40,305 nucleotides of DNA from positions 1-40,305 of the forward strand of contig NZ_QEII01000311.1 in the NCBI RefSeq assembly GCF_003347515.1. The letters are read 5' to 3'. Each line of letters starts with the position of its first letter. Positions within the stretch are counted from its first letter, which is position 1. Shown here piece after piece: positions 16,882 through 26,510 of this stretch. The position numbers were made by a program, and so were the translations under genes. Below the pieces are notes generated by a model, which did not search any database, was not told the DNA's origin, and saw only the letters and a program-made list of their open reading frames with translations. This DNA is from Rhodoferax ferrireducens. GTDB lineage: Bacteria > Pseudomonadota > Gammaproteobacteria > Burkholderiales > Burkholderiaceae_C.

Positions 16882-17954
16882 GGCACGATCTCCTCATTCA
16901 GATAAAAACAGGTGTGCTCGCCCATCACCTTGAGCCAGACCACCTCGCCAGGGGCCCACTGCACCGCATCCGGGGACAGACGCGCCTTGAGCACATGCCC
17001 GTCCAGGCTGGCGCTCAGCATGACGTGGGTGCCCACGTCCTGAACCTGCGACACCGTCGCGGCCACGGCCCCCGCCGTGTGAGCGGGCACCGGCACCACA
17101 TATTCGGGACGCACGCCCAGCTTGATGGCGCCGGCCGGCAAGCTTCGCCCGGAAGGCAATGCCAAAGTCATGCCCCCTATATGGAAACCTGTGTCATCCA
17201 CGTGCCCGGCCAGGAAATTCATGCCGGGGGAACCAATGAAATGCCCGACAAAGGTATGGCTGGGGCGCTCAAACAAGTCGGCCGCCGACCCCACCTGCAC
17301 GGCGCGACCCCGCGTCATCACCATCACCTGGTCCGCGAAGGTGAGCGCCTCCACCTGGTCATGCGTCACGTAAATCAGGGTCAGCTTGAGTTCGTGGTGA
17401 ATCTGCTTGAGCTTGCGGCGCAATTGCCATTTGAGGTGCGGATCGATCACCGTCAGCGGCTCGTCAAACAGGACCGCCGAGACATCGGGCCGCACCAGCC
17501 CGCGACCCAGCGATATTTTCTGCTTGGCGTCGGCCGCCAGGCCGGCGGCGCGCTGATTCAACTGGCCGCTGAGTTCCAGCATCTCGGCAATCTCGCCGAC
17601 CCGCTTGTGGATCTGCTCCTTGGGAACTTTTCGATTGCGCAGGGGAAACGCCAGGTTTTCGGCCACCGTCATGGTGTCGTAAATCACCGGGAACTGAAAC
17701 ACCTGGGCGATGTTGCGCTCCTGCGGCGAGGCCCGCGTGACGTCGCGGCCATCAAAGTGCACGCTCCCGCGTGACGGCACCAACAAGCCCGACATGATGT
17801 TGAGCATGGTCGTCTTGCCGCAGCCCGAGGGCCCCAGCAGTGCATAGGCGCCGCCATCTTCAAACGTCATCTTCAGGGGCAGCAGCGCATAGTCGCTGTC
17901 CTGCTGGGGGTCGCGCCGGTAGGCATGCGCCAGATCGAGTTCAATGCGTGCCAT
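16878..17954 (-). CDS. glpT: Glycerol ABC transporter ATPase GlpT
   Basis: This is one of two nucleotide-binding subunits, 358 residues from the ATG at 17954 (MARIELDL). The frame is open further upstream, but that part overlaps glpS and is not ABC-like. Walker A is GPSGCGKTT (41-49), the Q-loop glutamine is near 87, Walker B is VLFDEP (161-166) and the switch histidine is His198 (YVTHDQ). The ABC signature is degenerate: LAADAKQ (139-145) replaces LSGGQ. A C-terminal OB-type regulatory domain follows from about residue 235. It begins 1 base after the glpS stop. Confidence 0.93.
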   Translation of the reverse strand: MARIELDLAHAYRRDPQQDSDYALLPLKMTFEDGGAYALLGPSGCGKTTMLNIMSGLLVPSRGSVHFDGRDVTRASPQERNIAQVFQFPVIYDTMTVAENLAFPLRNRKVPKEQIHKRVGEIAEMLELSGQLNQRAAGLAADAKQKISLGRGLVRPDVSAVLFDEPLTVIDPHLKWQLRRKLKQIHHELKLTLIYVTHDQVEALTFADQVMVMTRGRAVQVGSAADLFERPSHTFVGHFIGSPGMNFLAGHVDDTGFHIGGMTLALPSGRSLPAGAIKLGVRPEYVVPVPAHTAGAVAATVSQVQDVGTHVMLSASLDGHVLKARLSPDAVQWAPGEVVWLKVMGEHTCFYLNEEIVP

Positions 17955-17955
17955 A

Positions 17956-19029
17956 TCAGCGTCCCATGCCCCGCACCGGCGCCAGCAGCAGCAAGCCCTG
18001 GGCGTCAAAAACATAGACCTGTGCCGGATTGAAATAAAGGGTGACAAGCGCACCCAGATTGAAGTGGTGAACGCCGGTAATTTGCGCCACCAGCTCGCCC
18101 ACCAGCGTGACCACATGCACAAAGGTGTCGGAGCCCGAGATCTCGGCCAGTTCCACCTTGCCGGGCAAGGCCACATCGCCAGGCTCCGCCCGGACCCGCA
18201 AGGCACTGGCGCGCATGCCAACCGCGAGTCGCTGCGACGCCGTCGCCGGCAAGCCGATGGCCAGAGACGGCCCGCCGTCCAGCTGCACCGCCTCGGCGCC
18301 GGCGCTGGCCCGCAACAGATTCATCGGCGGGTCACTGAAGGCGCGGGCCACGCGCAGCGATTTAGGCGTGTGAAACACCTCGGCGGTGGGACCGTACTGC
18401 AGCAGCTCGCCCGCGTCCAGCACCGCCGTATAGCCGCCCAGCAGCAGGGCTTCGCCCGGCTCGGTGGTGGCGTAAATCACGGTCGAGTCACCGGCCGCGA
18501 ACAGCGCGCTCAACTCCTCGCGCAGCTCTTCACGCAGCTTGTAGTCCAGGTTCACCAACGGTTCATCCAGCAGCATCAGGGGAGCCCCTTTGGCCAAGGC
18601 ACGCGCCAGGGCCACGCGCTGCTGCTGCCCACCCGACAGCTCGGCCGGATAGCGATCCAGAAACATCTCGATATGCAGTTTTTCAGCCAGCTCGCGCACG
18701 CGCTGTTCAATGCCTTTTTCACCCCGCAACTTCAAGGGGGAGGCAATGTTGTCGCGCACCCGCAGAGACGGGTAGTTGATAAACTGCTGGTACACCATGG
18801 CCACGTTGCGCTCACGCACCGGCACACCGACAACATTGGCGCCATTCACCATCACGCGTCCACCACTGGGCACATCCAGCCCGGCCATGATGCGCATGAG
18901 GCTGGTCTTGCCAGCCTGGGTGGCGCCCAGCAACACGGTCACCGCACCGCTGCGCGGCGCCATGCTCATGTCGTACAGCCACGTTTGCGGCCCTACTTTC
19001 TTGCTGATGCCCTCAAGAGTCAACTGCAT
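17956..19029 (-). CDS. glpS: Glycerol ABC transporter ATPase GlpS
   Basis: This is the first gene of the operon and encodes the second nucleotide-binding subunit, 357 residues. The start is the ATG at 19029, with AAAGGTAG 7 bases upstream; a GTG lies one codon before it. The signature LSGGQQQRVALARAL (131-145) and Walker B LMLLDEP (151-157) are canonical. Walker A is altered to GATQAGKT (35-42, Gln in place of the central Gly). The switch histidine is replaced: ATTEPGEA, with Thr189 where His is expected. The defects complement those of GlpT, so a heterodimer would have one competent and one degenerate ATP site. Confidence 0.93.
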   Translation of the reverse strand: MQLTLEGISKKVGPQTWLYDMSMAPRSGAVTVLLGATQAGKTSLMRIMAGLDVPSGGRVMVNGANVVGVPVRERNVAMVYQQFINYPSLRVRDNIASPLKLRGEKGIEQRVRELAEKLHIEMFLDRYPAELSGGQQQRVALARALAKGAPLMLLDEPLVNLDYKLREELREELSALFAAGDSTVIYATTEPGEALLLGGYTAVLDAGELLQYGPTAEVFHTPKSLRVARAFSDPPMNLLRASAGAEAVQLDGGPSLAIGLPATASQRLAVGMRASALRVRAEPGDVALPGKVELAEISGSDTFVHVVTLVGELVAQITGVHHFNLGALVTLYFNPAQVYVFDAQGLLLLAPVRGMGR

Positions 19030-19068
19030 CACGCTACCTTTACTTGTTGGATTTGTGAATTTGATTTT

Positions 19069-19149
19069 CGAATTGAAGAATTATTCGTTCGTTTCAATTC
19101 GTTTTAACTCGGTATTTACCCTAAAGGCATTCTTTTTGATTCGTTTTAA
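19069..19149. promoter_or_regulatory. Candidate GlpR operators between glpS and glpR
   Basis: The 155-base divergent intergenic region is AT-rich and carries repeated TTCGTT elements. AATTCGTTTTAA (19096-19107) and GATTCGTTTTAA (19138-19149) are near-identical direct repeats exactly 42 bp (four helical turns) apart. ATTCGTTCGTTTC starts at 19083, and an inverted CGAATT lies at 19069-19074. E. coli GlpR operators contain TTCG and CGAA half sites, so GlpR binding to repress both glpS-glpD and glpR-glpK is likely. I could not assign convincing -10/-35 pairs. Confidence 0.65.
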
Positions 19150-19184
19150 AGTCAACACATCCCCGATTGGGATAAAAACACCCG

Positions 19185-19952
19185 ATGAATCCAAACCCAA
19201 GACAACTCACCCTGCTCACCGTGGTTCATGCGCAGGGCTCCGTCACCGTCGAGCAGTTGGCGGACGAGCTCGGCGTCACCCTGCAAACCGTGCGGCGCGA
19301 TGTCCAGCGGCTGGCGGACGAAGGGCTGCTGGCGCGTTTTCACGGTGGCGTGCGCGTGCCCAGCTCCACCGTGGAAAACATTGCGCATCAACAGCGCGAA
19401 AGCCTGAATGCAGACGGCAAGTCGCGCATTGCCCGCGCGGTGGCGGCGGCAGTGCCCAACGATTGCTCGCTCATCCTGAACATCGGCACCACCACCGAAG
19501 CCATTGCCAGGGCGCTGCGCCACCACACCGGGCTGCGCGTCATCACCAACAACCTGAATGTGGCCAGCATCCTCAGCACCAACCCGCAAAGCGAGGTGAT
19601 CGTGGTTGGCGGCGTGGTGCGCGGACGCGACCAGGGCATCGTGGGCGAAGCAGCGGTGGACTTCATACGGCAATTCAAGGTGGACATTGCCGTGATCGGC
19701 ATTTCCGGCATTGAGGCCGACGGCTCCCTGCGCGACTACGACTACCGCGAAGTCAAGGTGTCGCAAACCATCATCTCGCATGCGCGCGAGGTATGGCTGG
19801 CGGCGGACATCAGCAAATTCAACCGCCCCGCCATGGTGGAGGTCGGCCGCCTGTCCCAGATCGACCGCCTGTTCACCGACGCGCCGCCGCCCGACCCCTT
19901 TCCGACCCTGCTGGTCGAGGCCCAGGTGCGTTATGACATTGCCCTGCCCTGA
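19185..19952 (+). CDS. glpR: DeoR-family repressor GlpR
   Basis: The 255-residue protein has an N-terminal DeoR helix-turn-helix (VTVEQLADELGVTLQTVRRDVQRLADEGLLARFHGG, about residues 20-55). The C-terminal sugar-phosphate sensor domain shows LNIGTTTEAIARAL, ITNNLNVASIL, VGGVVRGRDQGIVG and GISGIEADGSLRDYDYRE. GlpR normally binds glycerol-3-phosphate, which releases it from DNA. It is transcribed away from glpS and is followed after 54 bases by glpK, so repressor and kinase probably share a transcript. Confidence 0.94.
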   Translation: MNPNPRQLTLLTVVHAQGSVTVEQLADELGVTLQTVRRDVQRLADEGLLARFHGGVRVPSSTVENIAHQQRESLNADGKSRIARAVAAAVPNDCSLILNIGTTTEAIARALRHHTGLRVITNNLNVASILSTNPQSEVIVVGGVVRGRDQGIVGEAAVDFIRQFKVDIAVIGISGIEADGSLRDYDYREVKVSQTIISHAREVWLAADISKFNRPAMVEVGRLSQIDRLFTDAPPPDPFPTLLVEAQVRYDIALP

Positions 19953-20006
19953 ACACGCTGGCAGCCGCCCCGGCCGGATTTTTCAACCTTTTTCAAGGCC
20001 ACGCCC

Positions 20007-21497
<1,491 letters not shown>

Positions 21498-21563
21498 CGA
21501 CTTTTGATTAGACTTGAGCGCTTCTTGGCCACGCGGTGTGGCGACCCAACTGCGGAGTGATTC

Positions 21564-22379
21564 ATGAGCAAGCGCATTGCATTTATTGGCGGCGGCAACA
21601 TGGCCAGCGCCATCATCGGCGGCCTGATTGGCCAGGGCTTCACGCCCAGCCATATCGAAGTGGTGGAGCCCTTTGCCGAGGCCCGGGACAAGCTCAAGAG
21701 CACCTACCACATCGTGGCCCAGGCCCAGCCCGGCCCGGAGCTGGCGCAGGCCGACATCGTGATTTGGGCGGTCAAGCCGCAAACCTTCAAGGAAGCGGCT
21801 GCGCAAGTGCGGCCACACACGCCCAATGCCTTGCATCTGAGCGTTGCCGCCGGCATTCGCAGCGACAGCATTGCGGGCTGGCTGGGCAGCGAACGCGTGG
21901 TGCGCGCCATGCCCAACACGCCGGCCCTGATCGGCAAAGGCATCAGCGCCCTGTTCGCCCGACCCGCAGTCACGGCCCATGACAAGGAATGGATCACGAA
22001 AGTATTGGCCCCCACCGGCGAGCTGCTCTGGCTGGCGGCGGAAGACCAGTTGGACGCCGTCACCGCCCTGTCCGGCTCCGGCCCGGCCTATATGTTTTAT
22101 TTCATGGAGGCCATGACCGCGGCCGGTGCCGAGATGGGCCTGCCGCGCGAGCAGGCTTACCAGCTGGCGGTGGCGACCTTCATTGGCGCCGGTGAGCTGG
22201 CGCGCCGCTCCGGCGAGCCGCCTGAGATCCTGCGCCAGCGCGTCACATCCAAGGGCGGCACCACTTATGCCGCCATCTCGTCCATGGAGCATGACGACAT
22301 CAAGGCCCAGTTCGTCCGCGCCATGCACGCCGCAGGCCAGCGGGCCAAAGAACTGGGCGATGAATTCGGCGGCGCCTGA
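21564..22379 (+). CDS. proC: Pyrroline-5-carboxylate reductase
   Basis: The enzyme makes proline from pyrroline-5-carboxylate using NADPH. The 271-residue sequence starts with the Rossmann motif IAFIGGGNMASAIIGGL. It carries WAVKPQTFKEAA and VRAMPNTPALIGKG, and has the C-terminal dimer signature ALSGSGPAYMFYFMEAM followed by VTSKGGTTYAAI. It is 66 bases downstream of glpK in the same direction but is not functionally linked to it. Confidence 0.97.
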   Translation: MSKRIAFIGGGNMASAIIGGLIGQGFTPSHIEVVEPFAEARDKLKSTYHIVAQAQPGPELAQADIVIWAVKPQTFKEAAAQVRPHTPNALHLSVAAGIRSDSIAGWLGSERVVRAMPNTPALIGKGISALFARPAVTAHDKEWITKVLAPTGELLWLAAEDQLDAVTALSGSGPAYMFYFMEAMTAAGAEMGLPREQAYQLAVATFIGAGELARRSGEPPEILRQRVTSKGGTTYAAISSMEHDDIKAQFVRAMHAAGQRAKELGDEFGGA

Positions 22380-22419
22380 ACCTCAATAAGCGGCAGCTTG
22401 CGGTATCCGCGCCGCTGCT

Positions 22420-23331
22420 TCACTTCAGCGCGTAGCTCGCCGCAATACCGGCAAACAAGGTGAAGCCGATCCAGTGGTTCAGGCGAAATGCCTTGAAACA
22501 ACCCTCGCGCGAGCGGTTGCGGATCAGCGTGTAGTGCCACGCCACCTGGCCCAGTATCAACACAATTGCTATATAAAACAGAGCACCTTGCGCATAGTCC
22601 ACGAGGGCTACAGCCCAAATAGATGTAAATAAAAGGTAACAAAGCAGGATCACCGGCACATCCAGCCGCCCCAGGGTGATGGCCGAGGTTTTCATGCCGA
22701 TGGCCAGGTCGTCATCCCGATCGACCATGGCGTACTCGGTGTCATAGGCCAGCACCCAGAACAGATTGCCTAGCACCAGGGCCCAAGCCAGCAGCGGCAC
22801 GCTGGCTGGTCCGGCGAACAGGCTTGATGATTCGCCACCCTGTACCGCCGTGAAAGCCATCGGAATGCCAAAACTGAAAGCCACGCCCAACACCGCCTGC
22901 GGCATGGAGACAAAGCGCTTGGCATAGGGGTAGATGAGCGTGATGAGCAGCGCCGCGAAGGACCAGCCGATGGTGGCGGCGTTGGTGGTGAGCACCAGCG
23001 CAAACGCCAGCAGTGCCAGCACCGCGCCCAGGCCCAGCGCCTCTTTGACCGACACCGCGCCGGTGGTCACCGGGCGAGCCGCCGTGCGTTTGACGTGGCG
23101 GTCAAACTCGCGGTCGGCCACGTCGTTGATGCAACAGCCGGCGCTGCGCATCAGAATGGTGCCCAGCGTGAACACCGTCAGCAAGTGCCAGCCGGGGAAA
23201 CCGTTGGCGGCCACCCACAGCGCGCTCAGGGTCGGCCACAGCAGCAGCAGCCAGCCGGCCGGGCGATCCCAGCGGATCAGGCTCCGGTACAGGGCCGCCT
23301 TGTGGCGCAGCCCACCCACGGTCGTCGGCAT
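22420..23331 (-). CDS. ubiA: 4-hydroxybenzoate octaprenyltransferase
   Basis: The 303-residue integral membrane prenyltransferase attaches the polyprenyl chain to 4-hydroxybenzoate in ubiquinone synthesis. The first aspartate-rich motif is INDVADREFDRHVKRTAARP, and the second is YDTEYAMVDRDDDLAIGMKT. The C-terminus has NRSREGCFKAFRLNHWIG. I chose the ATG at 23331 (MPTTVGG), 5 bases after the peroxidase stop, because the longer frame runs into that gene. An AT-rich dispersed repeat is embedded in frame in the sequence coding for a late membrane segment (22564-22630). Confidence 0.95.
   Translation of the reverse strand: MPTTVGGLRHKAALYRSLIRWDRPAGWLLLLWPTLSALWVAANGFPGWHLLTVFTLGTILMRSAGCCINDVADREFDRHVKRTAARPVTTGAVSVKEALGLGAVLALLAFALVLTTNAATIGWSFAALLITLIYPYAKRFVSMPQAVLGVAFSFGIPMAFTAVQGGESSSLFAGPASVPLLAWALVLGNLFWVLAYDTEYAMVDRDDDLAIGMKTSAITLGRLDVPVILLCYLLFTSIWAVALVDYAQGALFYIAIVLILGQVAWHYTLIRNRSREGCFKAFRLNHWIGFTLFAGIAASYALK
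22564..22630 (-). repeat. Dispersed repeat, copy inside ubiA
   Basis: On the minus strand this AT-rich block contains GGGCTGTAGCCCTCGTGGA, then TATGCGCAAGGTGCT and TTTTATATAGCAATT. Closely related blocks occur inside recG (about 29219-29268) and at 35381-35443. Local base composition falls well below that of the surrounding gene. It keeps the ubiA frame open and encodes WAVALVDYAQGALFYIAI. I remember similar GCTATTT...AGC elements in Comamonadaceae, but could not check copy number. Confidence 0.65.
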
Positions 23332-23336
23332 CGCAA

Positions 23337-24251
23337 TCACAGATCGAGCAGGCGCAGGTCCAGGCGCCCTTCGCGCAGCGGCGGGCACCAGAAAAACGCG
23401 CCGTTGACCGGCTTGGAGATACGAAACAGCGCGTCGGTGATGCCATCCTCCTGCCCCGCCATGCGGCGCATTTGCGCCTCGAACGCGTCAAAGGACTTGC
23501 CAAAGGCCACAAACATCAGCCCGGCCTGTTTGCCCTGCGCCCAGGGCATGGAGCGGCGCAGCACAAAGGCTGCCGGTTCGAAGTCTTCTTGCGCCGTGCG
23601 CTTGACGTGGGCCGACGGCGGCGCGTCGTCCAGCTCTTCGTTGTCGCTGCGGCGCCGACCGATCGTGTTGTCCTGCTCGCGCGTGGCCATCGCGTCGAAG
23701 GCGTCAAAGTCATGCAGCCACTGCTGCAGCGCCATGAAGCTGGAGCCCACCAGGCCCGGCGCGCCCTCCTGTACCAGGGCGGCCACTTGCGCCGCTTCGC
23801 CGGCCGGATTTTCCGTGCCATCTTCATAGCCGGTCAAATCCTGGCCATGGCCGGTCGGGCCTTGCCCATGGCGAAAGGCCTCCACCAGACGCTCCAGCCG
23901 CAAGGCCGGCGCCAGCGCTTTTTCAAGCCGACGCCTCAGATGGAAGAGTTCACCGTGGTCGCTGCCGCGCAGCCAGCAGCACAGGGCGATGGGCGTGCTG
24001 GGCACCTGCACGCCGTGGCCCGACATCGCCTCGAAAGGATGCAAACCGGGCACCTGCGCACCCAATGCTTCGACCAGTTCCGACCCCAGACCGACCAGCA
24101 CTTGCGTGCCATCGGCGAGCTCGACCAGCCGCTTCAGGCTGTCGCGCAAGGCCTGCGCGGGTTCCTGCTCTGGCACCGGCGTAATGGAAAAAAACAGGTA
24201 GCGCCCGACCAGCGGGACCGGCGCCAGGATGGCAGCTTGGGAAAGACTCAC
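23337..24251 (-). CDS. DyP-type haem peroxidase (YfeX-like)
   Basis: The 304-residue protein has the DyP hallmarks. Distal GYEDG lies at 141-145 with catalytic Asp144, the proximal haem ligand is His215 in SAHVKRT, and the distal arginine is in FVLRRSMPW (about 232). The conserved GLMFVAFGKSFDAFEAQMRRM comes near the end. The start is a GTG at 24251, because GAGGAG stands 8 bases before it; the longer ATG-started frame runs into oxyR. No signal peptide is visible, so it is cytoplasmic or encapsulated. It lies 16 bases after oxyR and 5 before ubiA, indicating co-transcription. Peroxide detoxification is the likely role. Confidence 0.9.
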   Translation of the reverse strand: MSLSQAAILAPVPLVGRYLFFSITPVPEQEPAQALRDSLKRLVELADGTQVLVGLGSELVEALGAQVPGLHPFEAMSGHGVQVPSTPIALCCWLRGSDHGELFHLRRRLEKALAPALRLERLVEAFRHGQGPTGHGQDLTGYEDGTENPAGEAAQVAALVQEGAPGLVGSSFMALQQWLHDFDAFDAMATREQDNTIGRRRSDNEELDDAPPSAHVKRTAQEDFEPAAFVLRRSMPWAQGKQAGLMFVAFGKSFDAFEAQMRRMAGQEDGITDALFRISKPVNGAFFWCPPLREGRLDLRLLDL

Positions 24252-24267
24252 GTAGCGAACTCCTCGA

Positions 24268-25221
24268 TCAGGACAAACGATGGACGCCCGGCAACTCGCA
24301 GGCGTAGATGGCATTGCGCAGCGCCGCAATCGCCTCGTAACGGGTAAAACTGCGGCGCCAGACCAGCACCACACGGCGCGTCGGCGGGTCGCCGGCGAAG
24401 GGCAGGTATTTCACGAAAGCATCTTCATCGCGCTTGCGCCGGGGCTTGGGTGCCAGGGCTTCCTTGGGCACGCTCAGGCGCGGCACCAGGGTGACGCCCA
24501 TGCCAGCGGCCACCATGTGCTTGATGGTTTCCAGCGACGAGCCTTCAAAACTCTTGCGAATACCCTCGGCATTGCTGGTAAAGCGGGAGAACTCCGGGCA
24601 CACCTCCAGCACATGGTCGCGGAAACAGTGGCCGCTGCCCAGCAGCAGCATGGTCTCGCGCTTGAGTTCCTCGGTGGTCACCGTATCCTGCGCCGCCAGC
24701 GGGTGATGGCTGGGCACCACCGCCAGAAAGGGCTCGTCGTACAAGGGCGCGACCGCCAGCCCGGCATCCGGGAAGGGCTCGGCCAGAATGGCGCAGTCGA
24801 TTTCCCCGGTGCGCAGCATCTCCAGCAGCTTGACGGTGAAGTTCTCCTGCAGCATGAGCGGCATTTGCGGCGTGTGCGTGATCATCTGGCGCACCAGATC
24901 GGGCAGCAGATAGGGGCCGATGGTGTAGATCACGCCCAGCGTGAGCGCGCCGGCCAGCGGGTCCTTGCCGCGCTTGGCGATTTCCTTGATATTGGCCGCC
25001 TGCTCCAGCACCGATTGCGCCTGGCGGACGATTTCTTCGCCCAGCGGGGTCACGGACACCTCGTTGGCGCTGCGCTCGAAGAGCTTGACGTCGAGCTCCT
25101 CTTCCAGCTTCTTGACCGCCACCGACAAGGTGGGCTGCGACACATAGCAGGCGTCGGCGGCCTTGCCGAAATGCCGCTCCCGGGCCACGGCAACAATGTA
25201 TTTGAGTTCAGTCAGCGTCAT
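24268..25221 (-). CDS. oxyR: Peroxide-sensing LysR regulator OxyR
   Basis: The 317-residue LysR-type protein starts MTLTELKYIVAVARERHFGKAADACYVSQPTLS (quoted in part), the winged helix-turn-helix. The redox centre is complete and numbered exactly as in E. coli: GSGHC places Cys199 next to His198, and VLEVC gives Cys208, the pair that forms the H2O2-induced disulphide. EGSSLETIKHMVAAGMGVTLVP is the typical C-terminal OxyR block. It leads an operon with the DyP peroxidase, a direct functional partner. Confidence 0.95.
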   Translation of the reverse strand: MTLTELKYIVAVARERHFGKAADACYVSQPTLSVAVKKLEEELDVKLFERSANEVSVTPLGEEIVRQAQSVLEQAANIKEIAKRGKDPLAGALTLGVIYTIGPYLLPDLVRQMITHTPQMPLMLQENFTVKLLEMLRTGEIDCAILAEPFPDAGLAVAPLYDEPFLAVVPSHHPLAAQDTVTTEELKRETMLLLGSGHCFRDHVLEVCPEFSRFTSNAEGIRKSFEGSSLETIKHMVAAGMGVTLVPRLSVPKEALAPKPRRKRDEDAFVKYLPFAGDPPTRRVVLVWRRSFTRYEAIAALRNAIYACELPGVHRLS

Positions 25222-25225
25222 GGCG

Positions 25226-26077
25226 CTATTGTCCTACCTGCGGCTTCTTTTCCAGAATAACCAGCGCGATGCCGCCCAGAATGGCCATCGACGCCAGCAC
25301 CATGCGCCAGCTCAGGGGCTCACCCAGAAAGGCAATGCCGCCCAAGGCGGCGATCACCGGCACGCTGAGCTGCACGGTCGCGGCCTGGGTCGCTTTCAGG
25401 GCGGGCAGCGCCTGGTACCAGATGGCATAACCGAGGCCGGACGCCAGCGCGCCCGACACCACGGCGTAGCCGATACCGGCCCGGTCCAGCGCAACCGGGT
25501 TCAGCATGAGCAGGCTCAGGACGGCCGTGATCGGGACGGCGCGCAGGAAATTGCCCGCCGTTACCCCAGTGGGATCGCTCACCCCCTTGCCACGCAAGGA
25601 ATAAACACCCCAGGCCACGCCGGCGCCCAGCATCAGGAGGGCGCTGGGCAGCGGCGGAGCCGCCAGACCCGGCAGCATCAGACCCACCAGCCCGCCCAGG
25701 GCGAGCACGAAACCGAGCAGCTGCCATCTCAGCAAACGCTCGCCCCGCCAGACCCCATAGGCGATCATCGTGGCCTGAACCGCGCCGAACAGCAGCAGCG
25801 CGCCAGTGGCCGCCGACAGGCTGACATAGGCAAAAGAAAAGCCAGCGGCATAGGTAAACAAAGCCAGCGCCGAGGGCCAGTTGCCTCCACCGGCGGACGG
25901 GCCGCGACGGCAACGCACCACCAGCGCCAGCATGATCGCGCCGGACAGCAGTCGAATCGTGGTGAAGCTGGCGGCGTCGATGCTGGTGTGTTTCAGCGCC
26001 ATCCGGCACAGCAGCGAATTGCCGGCGAAGGCCAGCATCGCCAGCGCGGTCAGAAGCATGATGCGGACCTTGGACAT
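25226..26077 (-). CDS. EamA/DMT-superfamily transporter
   Basis: The 283-residue protein has about ten hydrophobic helices arranged as two EamA repeats. The first begins TALAMLAFAGNSLLCRMAL, and the second ends QLSVPVIAALGGIAFLGEPLSWRMVLASMAILGGIALVI (quoted in part). Members export amino acids, nucleosides or other metabolites; the substrate cannot be told. It ends 4 bases before the oxyR start, so it may be co-transcribed with oxyR. Confidence 0.88.
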   Translation of the reverse strand: MSKVRIMLLTALAMLAFAGNSLLCRMALKHTSIDAASFTTIRLLSGAIMLALVVRCRRGPSAGGGNWPSALALFTYAAGFSFAYVSLSAATGALLLFGAVQATMIAYGVWRGERLLRWQLLGFVLALGGLVGLMLPGLAAPPLPSALLMLGAGVAWGVYSLRGKGVSDPTGVTAGNFLRAVPITAVLSLLMLNPVALDRAGIGYAVVSGALASGLGYAIWYQALPALKATQAATVQLSVPVIAALGGIAFLGEPLSWRMVLASMAILGGIALVILEKKPQVGQ

Positions 26078-26108
26078 GGGGACTTGGCCAGGGGATGGGT
26101 TGAAGCGC

Positions 26109-26411
26109 TCAGGGCGGCATCAGCGCGCCACAGTTCCAGCACTGCTCGAAGCCGCCTTCCACCAGTTCACCGCAGGTACAGAGCCAGCGGTGCTGCGGCA
26201 CATGCTGCAGGTCATGCAGCAGGGTCCGCGCCCGCGCCTCCTGCATCGGGTGCTCAATCCAGACCTCGGGCAGGCACTGGTCCGGTGGCAGCTGGCCCGC
26301 CACGCCGGCCAGGTACTGGCGCTGCACGCTGGCGCTGATGCCCTCCACGGCGAGCGCATCGGCCCACAGCGTGGCGATCGCCAGATTCGGGGCTTGGGTC
26401 AGGCGCAGCAT
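26109..26411 (-). CDS. DUF2007 protein with zinc ribbon
   Basis: The 100-residue protein has an N-terminal DUF2007-like domain (putative signal-transducing, PII-like fold), with LTQAPNLAIATLWADALAVEGI and PEVWIEHPMQEARARTLL. The C-terminus is a short zinc ribbon: CTCGE at about 78-82 and CWNCG at about 91-95. The biological function is unknown. It ends 31 bases before the EamA gene on the same strand and could be co-transcribed with it. Upstream is a 99-base divergent gap to the ParB-like gene. Confidence 0.8.
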   Translation of the reverse strand: MLRLTQAPNLAIATLWADALAVEGISASVQRQYLAGVAGQLPPDQCLPEVWIEHPMQEARARTLLHDLQHVPQHRWLCTCGELVEGGFEQCWNCGALMPP

Positions 26412-26510
26412 GGTGGCTCAAGCATAAGCTGATTTGTAACTTCGAGGCGGGAAACGTGCGGCCGAGGTCTTCTAGAATGGCCCCCCTGCCATTACCTTGC
26501 CTGCCGCCCC

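Noticed and set aside
17944..19107. A 387-codon open frame on the plus strand
   Set aside because: It is the antisense of glpS and runs into the operator region; it is rich in His, Gln and Arg without motifs.
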